The notes below the pieces were generated by a model. That model saw only the letters and a list, made by a program, of their open reading frames with translations. It searched no databases and was not told the origin of the DNA. This document shows positions 39,455-47,224 of a stretch of DNA of 64,000 nucleotides, in pieces. The position numbers were made by a program, and so were the translations under genes. The first letter of the stretch is position 1; each line of letters starts with the position of its first letter. The DNA is from Paraburkholderia sp. BCC1884. GTDB lineage: Bacteria > Pseudomonadota > Gammaproteobacteria > Burkholderiales > Burkholderiaceae. Location of the stretch: assembly GCF_900996225.1 (NCBI RefSeq), contig NZ_CAAJGL010000068.1, forward strand, positions 744,001-808,000, in the 5' to 3' direction.

Positions 39455-40078
39455 ATGCAACCCGATGCTGCGACGGACGCGACTGTCCGCACTCCCACCC
39501 CGGATGAGAAAAACGCGCATCTCGCGGCGCTCATCCAGCGCGTGTCGAAACACGACGTCCGGGCGTTCGAAACGCTTTACCGCGCTTCGGCACCTTGGCT
39601 GTTCGGTCTCGCGGTGCGCGTCACTCACACCAGAGAGTCCGCCGAGGACGTGGTGCAGGACGGCTTCATCAAGATCTGGCGTTTTGCCGACTCGTACGAC
39701 CCGGCCCGATCTTCGCCGTCCACGTGGATGTCGGCCATCGTCAAACATCAGGCACTCGACTATTTGCGGCGCAACGCGTATTCGGCGGTGTACGTCGAGG
39801 AACTCGACGAGCGCAGCGCGCCGCTCGAAAGCGACGCGGACCCCTGGACGTTTTTCTCGCTGGATGCCGAACGTCTCGACTTCTATCTCGGCCGCCTGAC
39901 GCCGGTGCAGCGGCAAGCGATTGCGCTGGCTTATTTTCGGGGTCAATCGCAGGCGGAAATCGCCCGCACACTCGACGCGCCGATCGGCACCGTCAAATCG
40001 TGGATCAGCCGTGGGCTTGAATCGCTGCGCACGATCATCGATACGCGGCACGCTCCGCCTCATGGCGGCTTCTACTGA
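39455..40078 (+). CDS. ECF-type RNA polymerase sigma factor
   Basis: 207 aa. Region 2 (residues about 35-105: FETLYRASAPWLFGLAVRVTHTRESAEDVVQDGFIKIWRF) and region 4 (about 145-190: LTPVQRQAIALAYFRGQSQAEIARTLDAPIGTVKSW) are both complete. It is preceded by GGAGG. No anti-sigma gene such as ChrR follows; the next gene is DUF2878, which overlaps by 17 bases. The location after a MerR-type regulator suggests a light or oxidative stress response. Confidence 0.88.
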   Translation: MQPDAATDATVRTPTPDEKNAHLAALIQRVSKHDVRAFETLYRASAPWLFGLAVRVTHTRESAEDVVQDGFIKIWRFADSYDPARSSPSTWMSAIVKHQALDYLRRNAYSAVYVEELDERSAPLESDADPWTFFSLDAERLDFYLGRLTPVQRQAIALAYFRGQSQAEIARTLDAPIGTVKSWISRGLESLRTIIDTRHAPPHGGFY

Positions 40079-40631
40079 TTCCGTGCGCCGCGGCAACGGC
40101 GCCACCGCAACACTTTATTTTCTGGTCTGCCAGGCTGGCTGGTTCGTCTGCGTGCTGAGCGCGGCGCGTGGGGCGGCGTGGCTCGGCCTGCTGTTCGCGG
40201 CATGCGCTGTCGCCTGGCATCTGGCGCGCGTTCCTGAGCCGGGCCGTGAAGCACGTCTGCTGGTGGTGAGCGTGGTGCTCGGCATGGGGTGGGAGAGCGT
40301 GCTGGTTTATTCAGGATTGCTTGCCTATCAGACGGGTACGTTGGTCGAAGGAATCGCGCCTTACTGGCTCGGTGCGCTGTGGGCGTTGTTCGCGATTCAG
40401 TTCAACGTCGTGTACGTCTGGCTGCGTGGTCGACCGCTGCTTGCCGCGATCCTCGGCGCGGCGGCCGGGCCATTGTCGTTTCGCGCCGGCGCCGCGCTCG
40501 GCGCAGTGCATTTCAATCGGCCTGTCGCTGCGTGGATCGTGCTCGCGCTTGGCTGGGCCGTGCTGTTGCCGGTGCTGTTGCGGCTTGCGCAGCATTGGGA
40601 CGGCGTGCACGGCGCACGCGTGAGCGACTGA
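40062..40631 (+). CDS. DUF2878 inner-membrane protein
   Basis: 189 aa with about six hydrophobic segments and the family motif AWHLARVPEPGREARLLVVSVVLGMGWESVL. It overlaps the sigma-factor gene by 17 bases and so is translationally coupled to it. DUF2878 genes accompany ECF sigma, FAD-protein, DUF1365 and cyclopropane-fatty-acid-synthase-like genes in photo-oxidative stress clusters. Its function is unknown; as a small membrane protein cotranscribed with a sigma factor it could also act on that factor. Confidence 0.75.
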   Translation: MAASTDSVRRGNGATATLYFLVCQAGWFVCVLSAARGAAWLGLLFAACAVAWHLARVPEPGREARLLVVSVVLGMGWESVLVYSGLLAYQTGTLVEGIAPYWLGALWALFAIQFNVVYVWLRGRPLLAAILGAAAGPLSFRAGAALGAVHFNRPVAAWIVLALGWAVLLPVLLRLAQHWDGVHGARVSD

Positions 40632-40784
40632 AGCGCGCGCGGCACGGCACGAGACGGCGGCAGCACGCGGATGCCATGTGTGGATGCAATGCGTGGACGC
40701 GGAACGGCCCTTGCTGGAAAGTCGTCTGGTTGACGTTCCCTTGACCTTCCGCCTATCCGCACCGCGCTAAAGGAGCCGCAAACT

Positions 40785-41462
40785 ATGAAGCCCTATATCG
40801 TCGCCCACATGATGTCCTCGCTCGACGGCCGCAGTCTCACCGACGGCTGGCATCTCGACTATGCCTCCGACCTTTATGAAAGTACCGCTGCCACCTTCGA
40901 AGCCGACGGCTGGATCTGCGGACGCGTGACCATGCAGGAGATTTCGCACGGCACGGACTATCCGCGCGGGCTCGCCAAAGGCACCGTGCCGCGCGTCGAT
41001 CACTTTGTCGAGCGCAAGGCGTCGCAATACGCAATATCGATCGATCCGCAAGGGAAAGTCATGTGGAAGAGCAACACGGCGCTCAAGTCGCACGTGATCG
41101 AAGTGCTGACCGAACAGGTCGCGGACGACTACCTTGCTTACCTGCAGTCGATCGGCGTGTCCTATGTGTTCGGCGGCAAAAGCGAGATCGATCTCGACAA
41201 GGTGATGCAAACCTTGGCGCGCGAGTTAGGCGTAAAGAAGCTGATCGTGGAAGGCGGCTCACACGTGAGCGGCGCATTCGTGAATGCAGGTCTCGTCGAC
41301 GAAGTCAGCGTGCTGATTTTGCCCTTGGTGGATGGCCGGACCGAGCACCCGTCTTCGTTCGAAGTGGCGATGGACAAATGGCAGGCGCCTGCCTATCTGA
41401 AGCTGGCGTCGGTGGAGAAAACGGAGCACGACGCGGTTTGGCTGCGTTATACCAGGCCGTGA
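40785..41462 (+). CDS. Dihydrofolate reductase/RibD C-terminal domain family protein
   Basis: 225 aa with the RibD-C fold pattern: an MMSSLDGR start, a WICGRVTMQE motif, a VSYVFGGKSEIDL strand-turn and a KKLIVEGGSHVSGAFVNAGLVDEVSVLILPLVDG block, all typical of this NADPH-binding reductase family. The AAAGGAG site is strong. No riboflavin or folate genes are nearby, so its physiological substrate is unknown. Confidence 0.85.
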   Translation: MKPYIVAHMMSSLDGRSLTDGWHLDYASDLYESTAATFEADGWICGRVTMQEISHGTDYPRGLAKGTVPRVDHFVERKASQYAISIDPQGKVMWKSNTALKSHVIEVLTEQVADDYLAYLQSIGVSYVFGGKSEIDLDKVMQTLARELGVKKLIVEGGSHVSGAFVNAGLVDEVSVLILPLVDGRTEHPSSFEVAMDKWQAPAYLKLASVEKTEHDAVWLRYTRP

Positions 41463-41495
41463 CAGTCAAGCACGGAGACGCCGTGTAGAGCGGCG

Positions 41496-41579
41496 TCAAT
41501 TCAGAGCGAGTTTGATGATGCAACCAAGGACGAACACGAGCAGGACGGCGGCAACGGCCATATTCAGCGGGTAGCGCAT
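41496..41579 (-). CDS. Putative 27-residue membrane peptide
   Basis: An ATG at 41579 opens a 27-codon frame encoding MRYPL followed by an uninterrupted hydrophobic helix (MAVAAVLLVFVLGCIIKLALN), ending at TGA. The composition is that of a single-pass membrane peptide rather than random GC-rich sequence. The ribosome-binding site (TGGTGAAG) is weak. Nothing else explains these bases; it lies alone between the RibD-like and SnoaL-like genes. Confidence 0.4.
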   Translation of the reverse strand: MRYPLNMAVAAVLLVFVLGCIIKLALN

Positions 41580-41818
41580 GCTTCACCAGAGACTAGCGTT
41601 TCGGTGCCCCTATCCTAATCACCTGACGGAAGATGAAAAGTGGTCAGTGACTCGGCAATGTGGGACAACTAACGCAGCGAGCGCATGGACCGCTCACCCT
41701 CGTGGCGGGAACGCTTCCACGCGTGGTGGTAAGTGTCAAACTTGCCGTGGCCCTTTTTTCGGCCGGAAAAAATAGCCGCCGGCTCGAACCGGATCACCCG
41801 CTTCAGCGGGTACTTCAT

Positions 41819-42409
41819 TTAGCTGGCGAGCCACGCCGTGCCGGCCGCTTTCATGTCGATCTCCAATTGGCTGCCTTTCGTGGCAAAGACACGCTGTACC
41901 GGAAAACCGCTTTTGTCGAGGAGATAAGCAAGCGGCGCGTATTCGCGCGGGTAGTGGTCAACGGTCGCGCTATCGATATCGACCACGCCGCGTGGAAAAC
42001 TAAACGATCCCATGTCGTAAATGCTCTGGCGTTTGATGATTTTCCACGCGCCGTTGCGCTTTTCGACGAGATCGAAGAAGCGGTTGTGCGAACTGCATCC
42101 CAGATGCAAATGCACGTTTTCGCCGACGATCACTGCGTTGGTTTCGACAATCGCCTTGTCGCCATTAAACGTCACGACTGGCGAGGCGACGAAGTGCTTG
42201 GTGCGCAGGTCCGATTCGCCCATGCGCATCGATGCGTCGATGAATTCGCTGGCGAGGCCTTCGAACCACGTCACCTCGATTTCGCCTTCCGGATGAAACA
42301 ATTCACGCAACTGGTCCCATTGCGCGAGATCGCGGTGAATCCAGCCGGTCATCAGATCGGCGATCTTCTGGCGGTCTTCCAGGCGCGTTTGAGTGTCGGT
42401 GCTTTGCAT
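41819..42409 (-). CDS. SnoaL-like/NTF2-superfamily protein (dehydratase or hydroxylase-small-subunit type)
   Basis: 196 aa. The N-terminal 150 residues have the SnoaL-like pattern (LEDRQKIADLMTGWIHRDLAQWDQLRELFHPEGEIEVTWFEG, then HFVASPVVTFNGDKAIVETNAVI and WKIIKRQSIYDMGSF). A C-terminal 45-residue extension covers LLDKSGFPVQRVFATKGS. The ATG at 42409 has GGAGAAG upstream. It is divergent from a LysR-type gene, its probable regulator. The reaction is unknown. Confidence 0.75.
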   Translation of the reverse strand: MQSTDTQTRLEDRQKIADLMTGWIHRDLAQWDQLRELFHPEGEIEVTWFEGLASEFIDASMRMGESDLRTKHFVASPVVTFNGDKAIVETNAVIVGENVHLHLGCSSHNRFFDLVEKRNGAWKIIKRQSIYDMGSFSFPRGVVDIDSATVDHYPREYAPLAYLLDKSGFPVQRVFATKGSQLEIDMKAAGTAWLAS

Positions 42410-42506
42410 GATGAATTCTTCTCCGTAAGTGGCGCGCGATCGTGCGGGCAATGTGTCGTCGACCCATAGCCTGGCTGCGAATCGACATCAACTCAAATAG
42501 ATTGAT

Positions 42507-42538
42507 ATGATCGATCAATCAAATCGGATGATCGATCA
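42507..42538. repeat. Direct repeat of a palindrome in the LysR leader
   Basis: The 10-bp palindrome TGATCGATCA occurs at 42508-42517 and again at 42529-42538, spaced 21 bases, two helical turns. Each copy is flanked by AT-rich bases and both lie between the two divergent start codons or just inside the LysR-type gene. It looks like an operator pair and also makes the LysR start ambiguous, since ATG occurs in each copy. Confidence 0.5.
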
Positions 42539-42539
42539 A

Positions 42540-43466
42540 ATGGACTTGCGTCACCTTCGTTATTTTGTCGCCGTCGCCGAAACGGGGCATTTCGGGCGCG
42601 CCGCGCAGCAATTACACATTGTGCAGCCGGCTTTGAGCATGCAGATTCGCGCGCTCGAAGAGGAGATCGGCGGCGCGCTGTTCGTTCGCACCAGCCGGCG
42701 CGTAGAGTTGACCGAGGCGGGCGCGTTGCTGCTGGTCGAAGCGCGCCGCACGCTCGCCCAGGCCGAGCGCGCGAAGAACATCGTGCAACGCTCGCTGCGT
42801 GGCGAAGCGGGCCAGGTCCGAGTCGGCTTTGCCGGCAACGCCGTGCTCGCCGGCAAGCTGATGGACGATCTGCGCGAATTGCATCGCTGCTATCCGGAAG
42901 TGGAACTGGAACTGGTCGAAATGGCGCCGCGGTTGCAATGCGAGGCGATTCTCGCCGGCGAACTCGACGTCGGTTATTGCCCGAGCATTGGCTTCGCACT
43001 CGACGCGCAACTGAGCGCGCAAACCATCGGCGTGTGGCCGATGCTGGCGGCGATGGCCGACACGCATGCGCTTGCCGCAAGGAAGCGCGTGTCGCTCAAG
43101 TCGATCGCCGCGCAGCCGCTCATCACCTATGCGGCGGATGAGGGCGAAGATATCGCCGCGCTGCTGCATCGGCAATACGGTTTCGACGTGAAGGTGGCGC
43201 ATCGCGTGTCCAGCACGCTCAGTGTGCTGGCGCTGGCCGCGGCGGGGCTGGGCATTGCGCTCGTGCCCGCGCCGCTCGATCAGGTGGCGATCCCGAGCCT
43301 CGTCTATCGACCGATCGTGGAGAAGGATCTGAGCGCCGATCTCCTGTTGGTGAGCCGCGTGAACGAGACGGATGGCGCAGTGCGCGCGTTTCTCGCGCTT
43401 ACGCGTGGCGTCGAGGCCGTATCAGGAAAGCCCGCGCGCAAGGCCCGAAGCCGCACCGCGCAATGA
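42540..43466 (+). CDS. LysR-family transcriptional regulator
   Basis: 308 aa from the ATG at 42540 (MDLRHLRYF), which matches the standard LysR start; ATGs at 42507 and 42528 lie in the repeated operator-like sequence and add only a short peptide. The winged helix (FVAVAETGHFGRAAQQLHIVQPALSMQIRALEEEIG) and effector domain are complete. No Shine-Dalgarno is evident. It is divergent from the SnoaL-like gene, the likely target. Confidence 0.87.
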   Translation: MDLRHLRYFVAVAETGHFGRAAQQLHIVQPALSMQIRALEEEIGGALFVRTSRRVELTEAGALLLVEARRTLAQAERAKNIVQRSLRGEAGQVRVGFAGNAVLAGKLMDDLRELHRCYPEVELELVEMAPRLQCEAILAGELDVGYCPSIGFALDAQLSAQTIGVWPMLAAMADTHALAARKRVSLKSIAAQPLITYAADEGEDIAALLHRQYGFDVKVAHRVSSTLSVLALAAAGLGIALVPAPLDQVAIPSLVYRPIVEKDLSADLLLVSRVNETDGAVRAFLALTRGVEAVSGKPARKARSRTAQ

Positions 43467-43472
43467 GATCGG

Positions 43473-43488
43473 CGGCCCGTCCGGGCCG
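43473..43488. terminator. Short hairpin between convergent LysR and His-rich protein genes
   Basis: CGGCCC-GTCC-GGGCCG, a 6-bp GC-only stem located 6 bases past the LysR stop codon. No T-run follows on either strand, so its role as terminator is uncertain. Confidence 0.3.
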
Positions 43489-43533
43489 ATCGAAAGCGCT
43501 GCGGGTCCGCGTTGGCCACCGCAGCGCCGGCAC

Positions 43534-44004
43534 TTACTGCGGCTGAGCCGGCGGCGGCATGCCGGGGGGCTGCCTGTTCGCCACCGCAAGGTCTTCCGAC
43601 AAACTGGTGCGTAGTGTCGCGATGGCCTGGTCGGGATTGGCAGGCTTCAACTGCTCGCGCGCCAGCGAGTCATACACGTAGTGGCGCAGCATCGGATCCT
43701 GGGTCTTGTTCAAGACGTCGTGATACACGGCGACGATCTCGCTTTCGTGTCCGTTCAGCGAATAGAGACGGCGCAGTTGTTCCAGATCGTTGATCACCGC
43801 GAAGCTGGCGCCGTGCGGTCCCATCGGACCACCCATCGGACCACCCATCGGACCACCCATCGGACCGTGCGGACGCTCGCCATGTGCCTGATCGCCGTGC
43901 GCATGCGGCGCGTCGGGCGGCGCAGACGCTTCCTGGGCCAACGCGGCCGTCGCGGCCACAGTCAGAAGAGCGGCCAGCGCCGCGCGCAAGATTTCTTTTT
44001 TCAT
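43534..44004 (-). CDS. Periplasmic His-rich protein with PMGG repeats
   Basis: 156 aa. The signal peptide ends at ALA/Q (residue 23). The segment to residue 64 is rich in histidine (HAHGDQAHGERPHG) and then has four PMG(G) repeats ending in PHG, which would suit metal binding or a flexible linker. The rest is helical (LEQLRRLYSLNGHESEIVAVYHDVLNKTQDPMLRHYVYDSLAREQLKP), followed by a proline-rich tail. I do not recognise a family. The start site has no strong ribosome-binding sequence (TGGGAGCAACC). Confidence 0.7.
   Translation of the reverse strand: MKKEILRAALAALLTVAATAALAQEASAPPDAPHAHGDQAHGERPHGPMGGPMGGPMGGPMGPHGASFAVINDLEQLRRLYSLNGHESEIVAVYHDVLNKTQDPMLRHYVYDSLAREQLKPANPDQAIATLRTSLSEDLAVANRQPPGMPPPAQPQ
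43820..43867. repeat. Four tandem 12-bp repeats inside the His-rich protein gene
   Basis: CCCATCGGACCA is repeated exactly three times, with a fourth copy differing at the last base. Identical copies at the DNA level mean a recent or unstable expansion; each unit adds PMGG to the protein. Copy number may vary between strains. Confidence 0.8.
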
Positions 44005-44346
44005 GAGGTTGCTCCCATTGAGACGGCACCGGCACTACAGTGCGCCGGTGCATGAGCAAAGATAGTCGAGTTGCCGTTTCGCAGGGTTACTGAAGCCGTC
44101 TTGTAACTTACCAAACCTTGCAGACGGCCGGCCGTAACGCGGCGACCTGCTCCGCGAGAGCCAGGGTGTGCCCGCTGGCGCAATGCCTCCGGATAGCGCA
44201 TGATTGATCCGATGTGCCGTCCGACCCCAGAACCAGCAGGGGACGCGCGGCGCAACCCACGCCACGTGTGCAAGCGTCACAGCGACACTCGGCAACCCAC
44301 GGCGCTGCACCGCCGGCGAGTCATGAACCGTTAAGGAGGATTTCGC
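44005..44346. other. Intergenic region between His-rich protein and phasin
   Basis: About 340 bases separating divergent genes. Both promoters should be here. I find no gene. The last bases (TTAAGGAGGATTTCGC) form a strong ribosome-binding site for the phasin gene. Confidence 0.45.
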
Positions 44347-44772
44347 ATGGACCGACCTGACGCCGCCAATCCGTTTGGCGATTTCACCAAAATGCTGGAG
44401 CAGTTCAAGCTCCCCGGCTTCGATGTACCCGCCATCATGGAAGCGCGACGCAAGGACATGGAAGCACTGGTTCAGGCGAATCAGACCGCTTTCCAGGGAA
44501 TGCAATCGCTCGCGCAGAAACAGGCTGACATGCTACGCACGACACTGGGCGAAATGCAGTCGCTGACGGGACAGTTGTCGACGGGCGGAGGCACGCCTTC
44601 GGCGAAAACCGCCGAGCTGATCCAGCAGAGTCTGCATAAGTCGCTCGCCGACATGCAGCAACTGGCGCAAGCCGCGTATCAGACGCAGGCCGAGTCGTAT
44701 GCGGTGATCGCAAAACGCGTAGAAGAAAACGTGCAGGAGTTGAAGTCGCTTTTGCAGCAGCAGAAAAAGTAG
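44347..44772 (+). CDS. Phasin-family protein (polyhydroxyalkanoate granule-associated)
   Basis: 141 aa, almost wholly helical and rich in alanine and glutamine, beginning FGDFTKMLEQFKLPGFDVPAIMEARRKDMEALVQANQ. This is the phasin pattern: an N-terminal proline-bend segment, then amphipathic coiled coil to the QQQKK end. It coats polyhydroxyalkanoate granules or acts as a related stress protein. The ribosome-binding site AAGGAGG is strong, suggesting abundant expression. No PHA synthase gene is nearby. Confidence 0.8.
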   Translation: MDRPDAANPFGDFTKMLEQFKLPGFDVPAIMEARRKDMEALVQANQTAFQGMQSLAQKQADMLRTTLGEMQSLTGQLSTGGGTPSAKTAELIQQSLHKSLADMQQLAQAAYQTQAESYAVIAKRVEENVQELKSLLQQQKK

Positions 44773-44830
44773 TGCGCGGCAGCGCGCCGGGACGCTCGCA
44801 ATGAGCGCTGCGCGTTTCGCAAACTGATCG

Positions 44831-44870
44831 ATGCCGCGAATGACCTCACCGTCATTCGCGGCATTTTTTT
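44831..44870 (+). terminator. Strong intrinsic terminator of the phasin gene
   Basis: A perfect 14-bp stem (ATGCCGCGAATGAC and its complement) with a 6-base CTCACC loop is followed by seven T residues. It lies 58 bases past the stop codon. Confidence 0.9.
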
Positions 44871-45358
44871 ATGCGCACGAAATCGGCCGCGCGCCATCAG
44901 CTTCTCTTCACACGAAAGCGCGAATGACGCGCTCTTTCATCCGATGAAAACGGCGGTTTGAGCAAAACTTTTCAGCGTGTACTTACATTCTCCGGGCAAT
45001 GCCAATCGCATCGGAAATAATTTGCTGTGGCCCTGTTATTTCGTACCGATGTTCGCTTTAAACGGGTGGCATCGAAAAAAACGTACGTCTACACAGCGCC
45101 CCTCGGCGTTCCAGAGTTCGAAACTCAAACGCGCTCGAACGGCGGCTTGTCCGGCAAAGGTTTAAATCGTCCCGCAAACGATTGCAAGCCGGCCGCGCAC
45201 TCGCTAAAGTTTCGCGCCGCCACTCCGTAGACGCATTCACGCAGCCCGACTGACGTGATTGCCCTACCGGCACCGTCAGTGCGGAGTGCGCCCCTGGTTT
45301 CCCCGCTCGTGATTGGCGCAATACCTCGTCACGAGCGTTTCACCTCGAAGGAATTCTC
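44871..45358. other. Gene-free region upstream of the DUF2844 gene
   Basis: About 490 bases, more AT-rich than its surroundings. It must hold the promoter of the DUF2844-DUF3443 pair. I see no convincing gene; the frames are short and unrelated to known proteins. The last bases (GAAGGAATTCTC) carry the ribosome-binding site of the next gene. Confidence 0.5.
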
Positions 45359-45820
45359 TTGAAACCGATGCTACCAATCAGCAGCATTGCTCGCGCAATG
45401 CTCGGGGCAAGCTGCGCGCTGTCGTTTGCCGCGCATGCCACGCTCGGCCAGAACGTCAGCACTGTGAATGGCGACCAGGCTCGCCTGCGCGCAGTTGCTC
45501 ACACGGCCACTACGCAAAACGCGTATTCCGTACACCTGATGACGTTGCCCTCAGGCACGGTGGTGCGCGAATACGTCGGTGCCAACGGCATCGTGTTCGG
45601 CGTGGCATGGGAAGGCCCGACATTGCCCGATCTGAAAGCCATGCTCGGCAATTCGTTCGATGTCTACGTCGCCGCCACCGCCAGGCGCGGCGGCTCGCCG
45701 CTCGCCGTGTCGAATGGCGATCTGGTGGTGTACTCCGCCGGTCATCTGCGCGCCTTCGTCGGTCACGCCTATCTGCCGCAAGCGGTGCCGGCGGGTGTCG
45801 ACGTCAGCGTCATTCAATAA
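45359..45820 (+). CDS. DUF2844 exported protein
   Basis: 153 aa. A signal peptide ends at AHA (about residue 27) and the DUF2844 body follows (VHLMTLPSGTVVREYVGANGIVFGVAWEGPTLPDLKAMLG, then GDLVVYSAGHLRAFVGHAYLP). GAAGGA lies 6 bases before a TTG at 45359, which is the likelier start; ATG 45368 is the alternative. The family is restricted largely to Burkholderiales and paired with DUF3443 proteins, as here. Function unknown, presumably periplasmic. Confidence 0.75.
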   Translation: MKPMLPISSIARAMLGASCALSFAAHATLGQNVSTVNGDQARLRAVAHTATTQNAYSVHLMTLPSGTVVREYVGANGIVFGVAWEGPTLPDLKAMLGNSFDVYVAATARRGGSPLAVSNGDLVVYSAGHLRAFVGHAYLPQAVPAGVDVSVIQ

Positions 45821-45831
45821 CGGAGCGAATC

Positions 45832-47091
45832 ATGCGTAAGACGTCTTCGTTCATCACGATCCTGTCCGCGACGCTGCTTGCGTTGCTCGTTGCTGCCTGT
45901 GGTGGTGGTGGCGGTGGTGGCGGCGGTTCCAGCACGTCGACGAGTGCGTCGGCCGGTTCCACCGTGACCAATATTTCGCCTTCGCCGCAGGTGGTGGCTG
46001 CCAATGCGGTGCAGGTCAGCGTCGACTCCGGTGTGAGCAGCGTGCCGAACATGCCCTTCGTGAGCATCACGATCTGCGCGCCGGGCACGACCCAGTGTCA
46101 GACGATCGATCATGTGCTGGTGGATACCGGTTCGTGGGGCGTGCGGATTTTTGCTTCACAACTTCCCGCATCGATGTCGCTACCGCAGCAGAAGGACGCC
46201 TCGGGCAATCTGGTCGCCGAATGCATGCAGTTCTTCGACGGCCACACGTGGGGCTCGGTGAAGCTCGCCGATCTGCAGATTGCCGGTGAAAAAGCCGCTT
46301 CGCTGCCGATTCAGGTGATGGATTCGAACTACGCTTCGATGCCTGCCGAGTGTGCGACCTACGGCACCGAACGCGACACGCCGGCGACCTTGCAGGCCAA
46401 CGGCATTCTGGGCATCGGCGTGTTCAAGCACGACTGCGGCGCGAAGTGCGTGCAGCAGGCCGTGACCGGCACGTACTACGGTTGCAACGGCAGCGCCTGC
46501 ACGTCGATTCCGCTGGCCGAATCGCTGCAGGTCGCTAACCCGATTCCGTACTTCACGACCGACAACAACGGTTCGATGCTCAGCCTGCCGACGGTCTCGG
46601 GCGGCGCGCAGTCCGTCACCGGGCAATTGGTGTTCGGCATCGGCACGCAGACCAACAATACCTTGGGCGGTGCGCAGGTGATCGGCGTTAGCCCGTCGAC
46701 GGGAACCTTCACGACCGTGCAGGGCAGCACGTCCTATTCGATGAGTATCCTCGACAGCGGTTCGACCGGTTTGTTCTTCGGCTCTACTGTCATGCCGGTG
46801 TGTGCGTCGCCGAATAGCGCTTACTACTGCCCGTCGTCGACCCAGCAGATGAGCGCGATGATTCAAGGTGTGAACGGCGTCAACAGCGCGGTCAACTTTA
46901 GCGTCGGCAATGCGGCGTCGATCGCGCAGACGTACTCCGGCGAGTCGGCGTTGCCGTTACTGGCGGGACCGTCTTTCGTGCAGTCGCCGGTGTTCGACTG
47001 GGGTCTGCCGTTCTTCTACGGGCGTAACGTGTATGCCGCCGTGGAGCAGCAGGCCACGCCGGGCGGAACGGGGCCTTACGTGGCGTATTGA
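45832..47091 (+). CDS. DUF3443 lipoprotein with two pepsin-like Asp motifs
   Basis: 419 aa. A lipobox (VAAC, Cys 23) is followed by nine glycines and a Ser/Thr linker, then a DUF3443 domain. Two motifs of the form hydrophobic-D-(T/S)-G-S occur: VDTGSWGVRI at Asp98 and LDSGSTGLFF at Asp308, the spacing of a bilobed aspartic protease. The rest is strand-rich with paired cysteines. Start: ATG 45832 with CGGAGCG upstream, 11 bases after DUF2844, so an operon. A surface or periplasmic protease or a pseudo-protease is suggested. Confidence 0.75.
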   Translation: MRKTSSFITILSATLLALLVAACGGGGGGGGGSSTSTSASAGSTVTNISPSPQVVAANAVQVSVDSGVSSVPNMPFVSITICAPGTTQCQTIDHVLVDTGSWGVRIFASQLPASMSLPQQKDASGNLVAECMQFFDGHTWGSVKLADLQIAGEKAASLPIQVMDSNYASMPAECATYGTERDTPATLQANGILGIGVFKHDCGAKCVQQAVTGTYYGCNGSACTSIPLAESLQVANPIPYFTTDNNGSMLSLPTVSGGAQSVTGQLVFGIGTQTNNTLGGAQVIGVSPSTGTFTTVQGSTSYSMSILDSGSTGLFFGSTVMPVCASPNSAYYCPSSTQQMSAMIQGVNGVNSAVNFSVGNAASIAQTYSGESALPLLAGPSFVQSPVFDWGLPFFYGRNVYAAVEQQATPGGTGPYVAY

Positions 47092-47121
47092 GCACGAGCC
47101 GGAACGCGTCGTGACAGAAAG

Positions 47122-47157
47122 AAGCCCGCTGCCGGGAATCCGGCAGCGGGCTTTTTC
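47122..47157 (+). terminator. Intrinsic terminator after the DUF3443 gene
   Basis: A 14-bp stem (AAGCCCGCTGCCGG and its complement) with a GAAT loop, followed by TTTTTC, 30 bases past the stop. By symmetry it may also serve the convergent metallopeptidase gene. Confidence 0.9.
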
Positions 47158-47224
47158 GTCGGATACTCGTCGCATTTCAGGTGCGGGCGGCCGCGCGCTC
47201 ATGGCGCGAACCGTTTAGCCGCGT

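Noticed and set aside
41640..41818. Apparent short proteins and an ACCCGC-TTCA-GCGGGT hairpin after the SnoaL-like gene
   Set aside because: The frames have no resemblance to transposases or known peptides, and the hairpin lacks a T-run in the needed direction, so neither was called.
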